Shown: positions 44,806 to 51,986 of the stretch, one piece after another
How the letters are laid out: each line of letters begins with the position of its first letter
How positions within the stretch are numbered: position 1 is the stretch's first letter
Assembly (NCBI RefSeq): GCF_027531905.1
Contig: NZ_JAPZSU010000037.1
Span: forward strand, 1 to 51,986
DNA: 51,986 bases
Origin: Flavobacterium sp.
Lineage (GTDB): Bacteria; Bacteroidota; Bacteroidia; Flavobacteriales; Flavobacteriaceae
Direction of reading: 5' to 3'
The notes under the pieces: model-generated
Told to the model about the DNA's origin: nothing
Databases searched by the model: none
What the model saw: only the letters and a program-made list of their open reading frames with translations
Position numbers and translations under genes: made by a program

Positions 44806-45975
44806 TTATGATGGCTCATATAAGGATGTACCGTTTCCGATTTTAACATCGTAAATTTTCAACTCAATGTTCCATTTTTCTTGGTATAATTGAGCGAATT
44901 TTTGTTTAACGGCTTCTTCTTTTCCTTTTTTAATCAAAGTAATGGTGCAGCCACCAAAACCACCGCCCATCAATCGGGAACCTATTACGGCCTCATCGGC
45001 TAAGGCCAATTCGACCAAATAATCCAACTCGGGACAGCTCACTTCGTATTCTCTGGACAAACCATCGTGTGTTTCAAAAAGTAACTGTCCCAAAAGCTCC
45101 ATATTTCCGGCATCCAAAGCTTCGCAGGCTTTAGAGACACGAGCAATTTCCTTTACTACATAATGCACGCGTGCAAAAACAACCGCATCCATTTTGTCTT
45201 TCAAAGTCAACAATTGCGCTTCGGTACAATTTCTGAAACTTTTGATTTCAGGAAAATTAGCTTTTATAATCGCCAAACCTTCTTCGCATTCTTCTCTTCT
45301 TTTGTTATATGCCGACGTAAACAAGGAATGCTTTACATTGCTATCAAACAACACCAAAGCATAGTCTTTAAAATCAGCGTTGTGGTACTCAAATTCCAAG
45401 GTATTACAATCCAATTTAATGACCTTATTTTCTAGTCCATGCACACTGGCAAATTGGTCCATAATACCACAATTGATTCCCACCCAATGTTCTGCCTTTT
45501 GACCCATCAATGCTCGATTTTGTTGAGTAATCTCCAATCCAAAAAGCGATTGCATTCCAAAAAGAAAACCACAATCCAAAGCAGCCGAAGACGACAAGCC
45601 AGAACCTACTGGAATATTGCTACTAAATACACAATTGACTCCACTAAAATCAAAGCCATTGTCTTGAAGCTGTTTCAAAACTCCTAAAATGTAATTATGC
45701 CAAACCGTTGAACTCAATTGAATGTCTTGCGATAAATCAATTGCGAATTCTTGATTCAAATCGATAGCCACGATTCGAGAAGTAGTCGTGTTCCTTTTTT
45801 CAAAAGCAAAGCAGATGATCTTATCTATAGCAGCAGGTAATACATAGCCATCGTTGTAATCTATGTGTTCTCCAATGATGTTAATTCTTCCCGGAGAAAG
45901 CACTATTTTTTCGGGCGTATTACCAAATGTTTCCTGAAAAAAAGTCGTCGTTTTTTGTATTAATGCGTCCTTCAT
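44806..45975 (-). CDS. galK: Galactokinase
   Basis: Phosphorylates alpha-galactose at C1 with ATP. GHMP-kinase motifs are visible: the galactokinase signature GRINIIGEHIDYNDGYVLPA near the N terminus, the ATP-binding PVGSGLSSSAALDCG, and the C-terminal GGGFGGCTITLIKK. Length 389 residues. The gap to galT (109 bp) contains no element I could identify. It lies in the galactoside operon between the alpha-galactosidase and galT. Confidence 0.97.
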   Translation of the reverse strand: MKDALIQKTTTFFQETFGNTPEKIVLSPGRINIIGEHIDYNDGYVLPAAIDKIICFAFEKRNTTTSRIVAIDLNQEFAIDLSQDIQLSSTVWHNYILGVLKQLQDNGFDFSGVNCVFSSNIPVGSGLSSSAALDCGFLFGMQSLFGLEITQQNRALMGQKAEHWVGINCGIMDQFASVHGLENKVIKLDCNTLEFEYHNADFKDYALVLFDSNVKHSLFTSAYNKRREECEEGLAIIKANFPEIKSFRNCTEAQLLTLKDKMDAVVFARVHYVVKEIARVSKACEALDAGNMELLGQLLFETHDGLSREYEVSCPELDYLVELALADEAVIGSRLMGGGFGGCTITLIKKGKEEAVKQKFAQLYQEKWNIELKIYDVKIGNGTSLYEPS

Positions 45976-46098
45976 TTATTTTAATTTAATCAAAAGCTCA
46001 AGTGAAACTTTCATTATTTTCTTTCCTTTGAGAAATGATGTTTTGACATTTTTAATGATTATCTCCTTATTAATGAATAATTAGATTACGGTGATTTT

Positions 46099-48297
46099 TT
46101 ATATCTCAGTAATTTCAAGAACTACACTCGATTCTACCTTTGATGAAGAAACTCTCAAACCAACATTCATTAGAAAATCTCCGGTAAACGATTCTCCCGA
46201 TTCTTCGAGATATTTTTTCCCTTCTGGCATTACATTTATTTCTTCCACTTTGTAGGTTTTATTCGGGTCTAAACCTTGAAAACGAACAGAATTGTATTGC
46301 GGATCATAAAGCGGATGAAGTGTATAAGAGAATAAAACAGCCTTACTTTTTGCCTCGTTAACATACATCAATACAGCACGGCTTTCGTCGTAAGGAGAAA
46401 TTAGTCGATACAAATTGCCATGCCAAATAACAGGGCTCAATCGTTTATAGTTGACAACAGCTTCCTTAGTATAGACTAATTCTTTTTCTTTGAGTTCCCT
46501 TACATTAATATCAAATCCAAGTTTACCCATCATGACAACATCCGTTTTGAATTTAATGGATTGATTTCCCCAAGATGTTACGTGATTACAAATTGAAAAA
46601 GCTGGGAAAAACTGAGAATACCCCCATTGTATGAATACTCGATTAAACGGATCGGTGTTGTCGCTGGCCCAAAACTCAGTAAAATATTTGAGGAATGCAT
46701 AATCCGTTCTTCCTCCGCCACCTGAGCACAGCATCATAGGTAGATTGGGGTATTTTGTTTTAATTCGTTCTAAAACTTTATATAGCCCGTTGGTATATTC
46801 TATAAATAAATGCGATTGTTGGTTTTTTAGATAAGTAGAATATGCATTGGTCATCATTCGGTTGCAATCCCATTTAAAAAAAGCCACACCTGAATTAGTT
46901 TGCATAATGTCATCTACCGTTTTGAATACAAAATCTTGCACTTTCGGGTTGCATAAATCCAGAACCAATTGGGTACGATAATAATTTTCTGGTCTATTGG
47001 GTAATTTCAATATCCAATCTGGATGTTTTTCGTATAATTCACTTTTAGGATTTACCATCTCAGGTTCTATCCAAATTCCAAATTTTACTCCTGTTTTCTC
47101 TGCTTCTTTCATCAAGAAACCGAGACCATTTGGCAGTTTTGTTTTGGTGGCTTGCCAATCTCCAAGACCTGATTTATCGCCACTTCGAGGGTATTTGTTT
47201 CCAAACCAACCGTCATCCAAAAGGAACATATCAACCCCAAGGGTTTTTGAATCCACAAACATGTCTGTCAATTTCTTCTCATCAAAATTAAAAAAAGTAG
47301 TTTCCCAATTGTTTAGTAGCGTTAATCGAGGTTTTTCTCCATCTTTTATTCCATACTTTCTAGCCCATGCATGTAGGTTGCGACTCGCCTGTCCTTTTCC
47401 TTTATTTGAAAAAGTATAAATAAATGATGGCGTAACGAATGATTTTTCAGGCTGAAGACTGTATTCTGAAGCAAATGGATTGATTCCAGAAGTTACTCGA
47501 AGTGCATTCTTATTGTCTAATTCGAAAGAAAGCTTGAAGTTTCCAGACCAAGCAATTGTTCCTGCCACAAGCTCTCCCGAATTTTCATCTGCTTTAGCAT
47601 TCAGAGACAAAAAGAAAACTGGTGTTTGGTACATATTGTTACGAACTCCTAATTTTGAGTCGATTACTTTTGTACCACTGGTCAATTCACTTTCCTGCAT
47701 ACGAACTTCTTTGGCCCAATCTCCATGAAATTGAGTTAACCAATAACGATCTGCATCAAAATGCAACATTGAGGAAGCATAGTTATATAGCATCACTGGT
47801 TTCTTTTCGTGATGCTTAATTTCGGTCCATTGTTCAATTACGTTTTCATTAAAATAGGCTTTATAATGTAGTGTTACTTCTACGGGATATACCAAATCTT
47901 GTAGTTGAATAATGGTTTCAGTAGTATTGCCATCTATTTTTTCTGTACGATGACTGACATACACTAATTCCAAAGATGGATTCCCGTCATTATGCGTCAT
48001 TCGAATCGCGGACTCAAACAAGTTGTCTGTTCCAAAAGTTGGATACGCTTGATGTCTTAAATTGACCAATGGATTCCCGTCATTTACCACAAATGATTTT
48101 GTGTTTTCTTTAGAAAGTAGGTTATATCCTGAATTACCATTTAGTTTTGTACCTAAATACGATTGATAAAGCAAACCGTTCTTGCCTGCCTTTAGAATCA
48201 AAGCTGTACTTTGAGTTTCAATCTGAATTTGGCGATCCTGAGCATTAGCATTACAAAAAAATGTTGTAAGAGCTACTAATAGTATTATTTTTTTCAT
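46099..48297 (-). CDS. GH36 alpha-galactosidase, exported
   Basis: Releases galactose from alpha-1,6-galactosides such as melibiose, raffinose or galactomannan side chains. The 732 residues begin with a signal peptide (MKKIILLVALTTFFCNANAQ), so it acts outside the cytoplasm, probably in the periplasm. The N-terminal beta-sandwich is followed by the (beta/alpha)8 barrel: LLDDGWFG, FGIWIEPEM, the nucleophile in FFKWDCNR (Asp477) and the acid/base in WASDNTDPFNR (Asp546). It sits 38 bp after galM and before galK in the operon. There is no SusC or SusD in the operon, so oligosaccharides may enter through other porins. The exact substrate is not known. Confidence 0.94.
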   Translation of the reverse strand: MKKIILLVALTTFFCNANAQDRQIQIETQSTALILKAGKNGLLYQSYLGTKLNGNSGYNLLSKENTKSFVVNDGNPLVNLRHQAYPTFGTDNLFESAIRMTHNDGNPSLELVYVSHRTEKIDGNTTETIIQLQDLVYPVEVTLHYKAYFNENVIEQWTEIKHHEKKPVMLYNYASSMLHFDADRYWLTQFHGDWAKEVRMQESELTSGTKVIDSKLGVRNNMYQTPVFFLSLNAKADENSGELVAGTIAWSGNFKLSFELDNKNALRVTSGINPFASEYSLQPEKSFVTPSFIYTFSNKGKGQASRNLHAWARKYGIKDGEKPRLTLLNNWETTFFNFDEKKLTDMFVDSKTLGVDMFLLDDGWFGNKYPRSGDKSGLGDWQATKTKLPNGLGFLMKEAEKTGVKFGIWIEPEMVNPKSELYEKHPDWILKLPNRPENYYRTQLVLDLCNPKVQDFVFKTVDDIMQTNSGVAFFKWDCNRMMTNAYSTYLKNQQSHLFIEYTNGLYKVLERIKTKYPNLPMMLCSGGGGRTDYAFLKYFTEFWASDNTDPFNRVFIQWGYSQFFPAFSICNHVTSWGNQSIKFKTDVVMMGKLGFDINVRELKEKELVYTKEAVVNYKRLSPVIWHGNLYRLISPYDESRAVLMYVNEAKSKAVLFSYTLHPLYDPQYNSVRFQGLDPNKTYKVEEINVMPEGKKYLEESGESFTGDFLMNVGLRVSSSKVESSVVLEITEI

Positions 48298-48335
48298 TGA
48301 AATTGTATAGCGATAATGTATGTAGTTACTTGTAT

Positions 48336-49355
48336 TTAAAGAATTTCAAATTTATAGATGGTTTTGTGTTTGTAACTCTCATTCTTCTTCAGAACAGCAC
48401 TCGGAAAATGCTTATGATTGGGAGCATCAGGGAAATTTTGGGTTTCAAAACAAATTCCACTTAAAGAATGATAAAACACATTTTCTTTTCCTTTTATTGC
48501 TTCGCAGTTTCCCCCAACATATACATGTACCGCTGGTTGATCTGTATAAACAGTCATTTTTAGCTTGTTTTTTGGGCTAATTAAGGAAGCTGCCAATTCT
48601 TGTTCCTTGTTTAAAACAAATGTTGTATCGATTTTGGTAGGACATTTTTTGAAGGAAGAAAAATCAAAAGCAGCATTAGTTACGTTTACATAATTCCCCG
48701 TTGGAATATTCTCATTTGTTGCTTCCAAAATTTGATTAGAATTAATGTATAGTTCCTGATTGGAAACATCCGAATGATGTCCGTTCAAATTAAAATAACT
48801 ATGATGGGTTAAGTTCACAATGGTATCTTCAGTGGATGTAGCATTATATTCAATAACTAACTCATTCTCCTCAGATAATGTATAGGTTAATTCTACTGCT
48901 AAATCTCCTGGATAATTTTCATAATTGTTCTGACAGTCGTACCTTAAAGTTATCGAGGGGTTTTCTCCATCACTTCTATCTTTAATAGTCCAAACTACAT
49001 TACTAAAGCCTAAATTGCCTCCGTGGAGCGAATGATTATTGTTGTTTCTATTCAAATGAAATAGTTTACCATTCAATTCAAAAGTTCCGTTGTTGATTCT
49101 ACCCGCATATTGACCAACTGTTGCTCCTAGGTAAGGGGCGCTTTTTAAATTAAAAGACTCCAAATAGGCCTCAAGATTGTCAAATCCTAAAACAACATCA
49201 ACACTTTTATTATTCGCTATTGGTATTTTTAGTGAGGTAATAGTTGCTCCATAATTGATTACGTTTAAACGCATTCCATTTTTATTAATCAATTCAAAAG
49301 AATGTATAGCAATGCCATCAGACATGTTTCCAAATAATTTTGCAGAAGACCCCAT
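48336..49355 (-). CDS. galM: Aldose 1-epimerase (galactose mutarotase)
   Basis: Interconverts alpha and beta galactose, giving the anomer used by GalK. The 339 residues show YLGATVGQYAGRINNGTF, the catalytic-histidine region NLTHHSYFNLNGH and the acidic region CFETQNFPDAPNH. No signal peptide is visible. First gene of the minus-strand operon and divergent from the GntR-type regulator, with a shared 125-bp promoter region. An alternative start at residue 11 (MSDGIAIHSF) is possible. Confidence 0.94.
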   Translation of the reverse strand: MGSSAKLFGNMSDGIAIHSFELINKNGMRLNVINYGATITSLKIPIANNKSVDVVLGFDNLEAYLESFNLKSAPYLGATVGQYAGRINNGTFELNGKLFHLNRNNNNHSLHGGNLGFSNVVWTIKDRSDGENPSITLRYDCQNNYENYPGDLAVELTYTLSEENELVIEYNATSTEDTIVNLTHHSYFNLNGHHSDVSNQELYINSNQILEATNENIPTGNYVNVTNAAFDFSSFKKCPTKIDTTFVLNKEQELAASLISPKNKLKMTVYTDQPAVHVYVGGNCEAIKGKENVFYHSLSGICFETQNFPDAPNHKHFPSAVLKKNESYKHKTIYKFEIL

Positions 49356-49403
49356 AATACTGTTTTGACTATTTTGTTATTACTTATTATGAAAAATGAA
49401 ATT

Positions 49404-49463
49404 CAAAAATATAACATTAAGATATTTTCACATACCGGTACCTACTAGTTTTTTTATATCTTG
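49404..49463. promoter_or_regulatory. Divergent galM / gntR promoter region with candidate operator
   Basis: On the minus strand TATTTTTG (49404..49411) fits a -7 box for galM, 49 bp before its ATG. On the plus strand TATCTTG (49457..49463) is an imperfect -7 box for the regulator. Between them TACCGGTA (49433..49440), a perfect 8-bp palindrome overlapping GGTACC, lies at about the -33 distance from both. A regulator bound there could control both genes. Confidence 0.4.
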
Positions 49464-49480
49464 CAAAAAATTACATTATT

Positions 49481-50479
49481 ATGAACATAATTTCCATTCA
49501 AAACAACCTAGGAATCCCTAAATACAGACAGATTGTTTATTCTATTGAAAAGGCAATCGAAGAAAAAAAATTAAAAAAAGACGAAAAATTACCTTCGATA
49601 AATAAAATTTGTATTGCCTTTACCTTATCACGAGACACGGTTTTACAGGCGTATGAAGAGCTAAAAAAAAGAGGCATTATTTATGCCATCCCAGGAAAAG
49701 GCTATTATGTAAAAAGCCTTGAGGTTACTATAAAACAAAGGATTTTTTTATTATTTGATGAGTTAAATATCTTTAAAGAAGACATCTACAATTCGTTTAT
49801 GGAAAGTATTGGAAAAAATGTTCAGGTCGACATCTTTTTTCATCATTTTAACTACCAAATGTTTCGCAAGTTAATCACTGAAAGCAATGGTAATTATACA
49901 AAATATATCATAATGCCAACCAATTTGCCTAATACAGCAGAAATCATAAAAACCCTACCGGTGAATGAAGTATTTATATTAGATCAAACCAACTTAGCAT
50001 TAGAATCCTTCCCGGCCGTATTTCAAAATCACCAAAAAGACATTTATGATGCCTTACAAAAAGGAAAATCTCATTTAAACAAGTATAAAAAACTAATTTT
50101 AATATTTCCAGGCTTCAGAGAACCCGAAGGAATGAAAAAAGGTTTTGAAAATTTTTGCGCCGATTACGCCTTTGAGTACGAAATTATACCACAGTTTAAA
50201 GGAAGAGAAATACATACTGGGGAAACCTATATTATTCCCAATGATAGAGATCTGGTTGATGTTATTGAAAAATCTAAACTACAAAACTTAAAATTGAGCG
50301 AAGATTTTGGAATTATCTCATACAATGAAACGGCTTTAAAAAAGATAGTCGGAAACGGCATCACCACAATTTCTACCGATTTTGAAGCTATGGGTAGGAT
50401 TCTAGCTGAGATGGTTTTAAAAGGTAAAAAAGGGCAAATAGAAAACAAATGTACCCTAATCCTTAGAAATTCACTATAG
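49481..50479 (+). CDS. GntR-family transcriptional regulator with LacI-like sensor domain
   Basis: Likely regulator of the galactoside operon. The N-terminal 75 residues are a GntR winged helix (IPKYRQIVYSIEKAIEEKKL, DEKLPSINKICIAFTLSRDT and VLQAYEELKKRGIIYAIPGK). The remaining 250 residues resemble a periplasmic-binding-protein fold as in LacI/GalR sensors (LILIFPGFREPEGMKKGFEN, FGIISYNETALKKIVGNGIT, and TISTDFEAMGRILAEMVLKG). This type, 332 residues, is found next to sugar operons in Bacteroidota. The ligand is probably a sugar. It is followed by a terminator and faces galM. Confidence 0.88.
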   Translation: MNIISIQNNLGIPKYRQIVYSIEKAIEEKKLKKDEKLPSINKICIAFTLSRDTVLQAYEELKKRGIIYAIPGKGYYVKSLEVTIKQRIFLLFDELNIFKEDIYNSFMESIGKNVQVDIFFHHFNYQMFRKLITESNGNYTKYIIMPTNLPNTAEIIKTLPVNEVFILDQTNLALESFPAVFQNHQKDIYDALQKGKSHLNKYKKLILIFPGFREPEGMKKGFENFCADYAFEYEIIPQFKGREIHTGETYIIPNDRDLVDVIEKSKLQNLKLSEDFGIISYNETALKKIVGNGITTISTDFEAMGRILAEMVLKGKKGQIENKCTLILRNSL

Positions 50480-50541
50480 TATAAAGTTCACTCTGCTTTA
50501 GAATGAACTGTAGCTCATCAACAAAATAGCCATTTGTACAA

Positions 50542-50569
50542 TAACACATCCAAGGGGTGTGTTTTTTTG
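50542..50569 (+). terminator. Terminator of the gntR-type regulator gene
   Basis: AACACATCC pairs with GGGTGTGTT (one G-T wobble) and is followed by T residues. It is 63 bp past the stop codon at 50479. Confidence 0.7.
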
Positions 50570-50577
50570 TACTATTA

Positions 50578-50619
50578 ACCCGTTGGGTGAAATTGTTTTT
50601 TTGAATTTCACCAACGGGT
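50578..50619. terminator. Long hairpin ACCCGTTGG.../...CAACGGGT
   Basis: ACCCGTTGGGTGAAATT pairs with AATTTCACCAACGGGT across a T-rich loop, with a single bulged base. It is the longest hairpin of the region. It lies between the gntR gene and the susD fragment, so it may be a second terminator or one end of an old mobile unit. Confidence 0.5.
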
Positions 50620-50863
50620 ACTATTAGTAACTTGTAATATCCCCAAACCAATAAAAGGACAAAGCAAAAGTAAGCAAGCTAAGCTTAGTTCTAACTTCTT
50701 ACTATAATTCTCTCACTGGTATGCTTCCAAAAACAAAATATTTCTACTCATAAACTTGCTTAAAAAATGATACTTTTTGATACTATATTATCCACTTGAA
50801 AATTTTTAATAAAAGTTGATTTTTCATCAATAAAAAACGATACCCATTTGTAAAATTCTATTC

Positions 50864-51850
50864 ATGATTTTAAAACTGATTGTTGATTATAATTCATCTA
50901 CAATTAATGCTGGAGCTCTCACTGCTGACAATGCTTATGATTTTGACATCTGGAAACCTACCTATTCTATTATTCAAAATTGTAATATCTTTTTGTCCAA
51001 AATTGATAATGTCCCTGGAGATGAAGCTTGGAGAAATCGATTAAAAGGAGAAGTACTTTTTTTAAGAGCTTACGCCTATTTTAAATTGACATGCGACTAT
51101 GGTGGAGTTCCAATAATTACCGAACCCTTTAATTTAAATAGTGATTTTAAAATTGACCGCAGTACATACGACCAATCAATCGATTTTATAGCTACAGAAC
51201 TAGACAAAGCTACTGCTTTATTACCATTAACGACTTCTAGCCTTGGTAGAATCACAAAAGGGGCAGCACTTGCTATAAAATCAAGAGCACTACTCTATGC
51301 TGCCAGCCCACAATGGAATACCTCTAATGACATCAACAAATGGAAAAAAGCATCAGATGCTGCAAAAGCTGTTATTGATTTAAATATTTATCAATTATAT
51401 GACAAAAACTATCCAGATATTTTTACAACTAATAATTCAGAAATTATTTCCTGTCGTTTATCTAGTAAAGATCCACAATGGAGTGCTTATAATGGAGTAG
51501 AGACCTTCTTGTCTCCAAGTGGATTTCATGGCTGGGCTTCTTTTGCACCAAGCCAAGGCTTAATAGACGCATTTGGAACCGCTGATGGTAAAGACATTAC
51601 TGACCCTACATCGGGGTATGACCCTCAAAATCCTTACTCAAACAGGGACCCTCGTTTTTACAAAAATATTGTTTACGATGGCCGTGCTTATGGCAAACCA
51701 GAATTTTTTCAAGATCGTTATGATGCTGGCCATTCAAACAAAGCAGAATTTTACGAAGGCGGTCTCGATTCTCCTCAAGGATGGGACACTTGGAACAATA
51801 GCGAAACACGTTATGCTTTTCGCAAATATTGCGATACTACCTATAACTAA
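50864..51850 (+). pseudogene. SusD/RagB-family outer-membrane lipoprotein, fragment
   Basis: SusD-type proteins capture glycans at the cell surface and pair with a SusC transporter. The frame gives 328 residues with SusD hallmarks: IIQNCNIFLSKIDNV, EVLFLRAYAYFKLTCDYGG and RITKGAALAIKSRALLYAAS. Full-length members have 500-600 residues. Here the lipoprotein signal and the first 90 or so residues are missing, with an in-frame stop at 50831. The C-terminal part after FRKYCDTTYN is also missing. The right end is explained by the IS630-type element that starts within about 10 bp of the stop codon. No SusC gene is present. It is most likely a dead remnant of a glycan-use locus. Confidence 0.8.
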
Positions 51851-51986
51851 GTAATCAGAATAAAATAATGTCGTATTTTATTGTTTATATGTAGTTAAAT
51901 TTGTATATTTATCTCATTATGAGATATGTAACCCTAAAAAAAGAAGAGATTGAAGTGTTAGAACACCTTCATCAAAAAAGCCCTAA
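51848..51986 (+). mobile_element. Start of an IS630-type insertion sequence, running off the right edge
   Basis: The susD frame stops at 51850 and is followed by AT-rich DNA, a perfect AATAAAATA/TATTTTATT inverted repeat (51859..51882), a TAAATTTG -7 box (51896..51903) and a transposase-like start codon. The exact left boundary and the TA target duplication cannot be fixed without the other end of the element. Confidence 0.6.
51919..51986 (+). CDS. IS630-family transposase, N-terminal fragment at window edge
   Basis: Only 22 residues are inside the window: MRYVTLKKEEIEVLEHLHQK and SP. This resembles the first helix of IS630-type transposases, which begin with an ExExExxxLexLh-like segment before the helix-turn-helix; I recall close matches in flavobacterial elements but cannot check. 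The catalytic DDE region is beyond the edge. The -7 box TAAATTTG 15 bp upstream supports this start. Confidence 0.6.
   Translation, partial: MRYVTLKKEEIEVLEHLHQKSP

Larger units (their letters stand above)
50480..50863. other. Intergenic region after gntR, without a gene
   Basis: No gene is supported. An inverted repeat AGTTCA...TGAACT lies at 50485..50509, then the terminator at 50542..50569 and a long hairpin at 50578..50619. From 50640 on it is AT-rich, with a direct repeat GATACT-TTTT-GATACT near 50769. No SusC remnant was seen before the susD fragment. Confidence 0.6.

Overview
The window looks like a chromosomal segment of a Bacteroidota bacterium, most likely Flavobacterium or a close relative. 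It is AT-rich, its promoters follow the TAnnTTTG (-7) and TTG (-33) pattern, it encodes a protein with a type IX secretion (T9SS) sorting tail and a SusD-type lipoprotein fragment, and it has a complete 14-gene nuo operon with the short NuoG typical of this phylum. No tRNA, rRNA, CRISPR array or prophage was seen.

Layout. (1) 200-3084 (-): a secreted protein of repeated beta-sandwich modules with a T9SS tail, broken by a one-base frameshift. (2) 3085-4453: 1.37 kb without a gene, holding a three-copy array of paired palindromes and one copy of a dispersed structured element. (3) 4454-8552 (-): the E2 and E1 subunits of 2-oxoglutarate dehydrogenase. (4) 8668-11492: a small outer-membrane protein, a conserved hypothetical, a polyprenyl diphosphate synthase and a YceI-family lipid-binding protein. 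(5) 11593-17883 (+): a TetR regulator followed by a tripartite RND efflux system (TolC, adaptor, permease). (6) 18141-21892: a MORN-like protein, a TlpA-type thiol-disulfide protein, aspartyl-tRNA synthetase and a cold-shock protein. (7) 22119-35700 (+): nuoA to nuoN, respiratory complex I. (8) 35830-38811 (+): a DsbA/FrnE-like protein, a Gfo/Idh/MocA oxidoreductase and a patatin-like lipase. (9) 38898-40603 (+): a Y-family polymerase and a UmuD-like peptidase, an SOS-type mutagenesis pair in the order umuC-umuD. (10) 40896-49355 (-): a galactoside operon (galM, GH36 alpha-galactosidase, galK, galT, frameshifted galE, sodium/sugar symporter) with a divergent GntR-type regulator at 49481-50479. 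(11) 50864 to the end: a susD fragment cut on its right by the start of an IS630-type insertion sequence.

How the genes work together. The galactoside block is a full route from an alpha-galactoside to UDP-glucose: GH36 releases galactose, the symporter imports it, GalM gives the alpha anomer, and GalK, GalT and GalE run the Leloir pathway. The reading frame shows GalE is broken, so either the strain is impaired or the base is a sequence error. 2-Oxoglutarate dehydrogenase supplies NADH that complex I oxidises.

The most unusual material is the small palindromic DNA. One GC-rich palindrome lies in frame inside aspS, and related arms flank the nuoD-nuoE gap. A second family, at 4259 and 29042, keeps its flanks while its central stem changes sequence but still pairs. 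A third family, at 3812-4177, can fold in two alternative ways. Three nuo junctions (D/E, H/I, M/N) carry such insertions, the last one a four-helix-bundle gene. I found no clear novel defence or biosynthetic system; these repeat families are the best candidates for undescribed biology.
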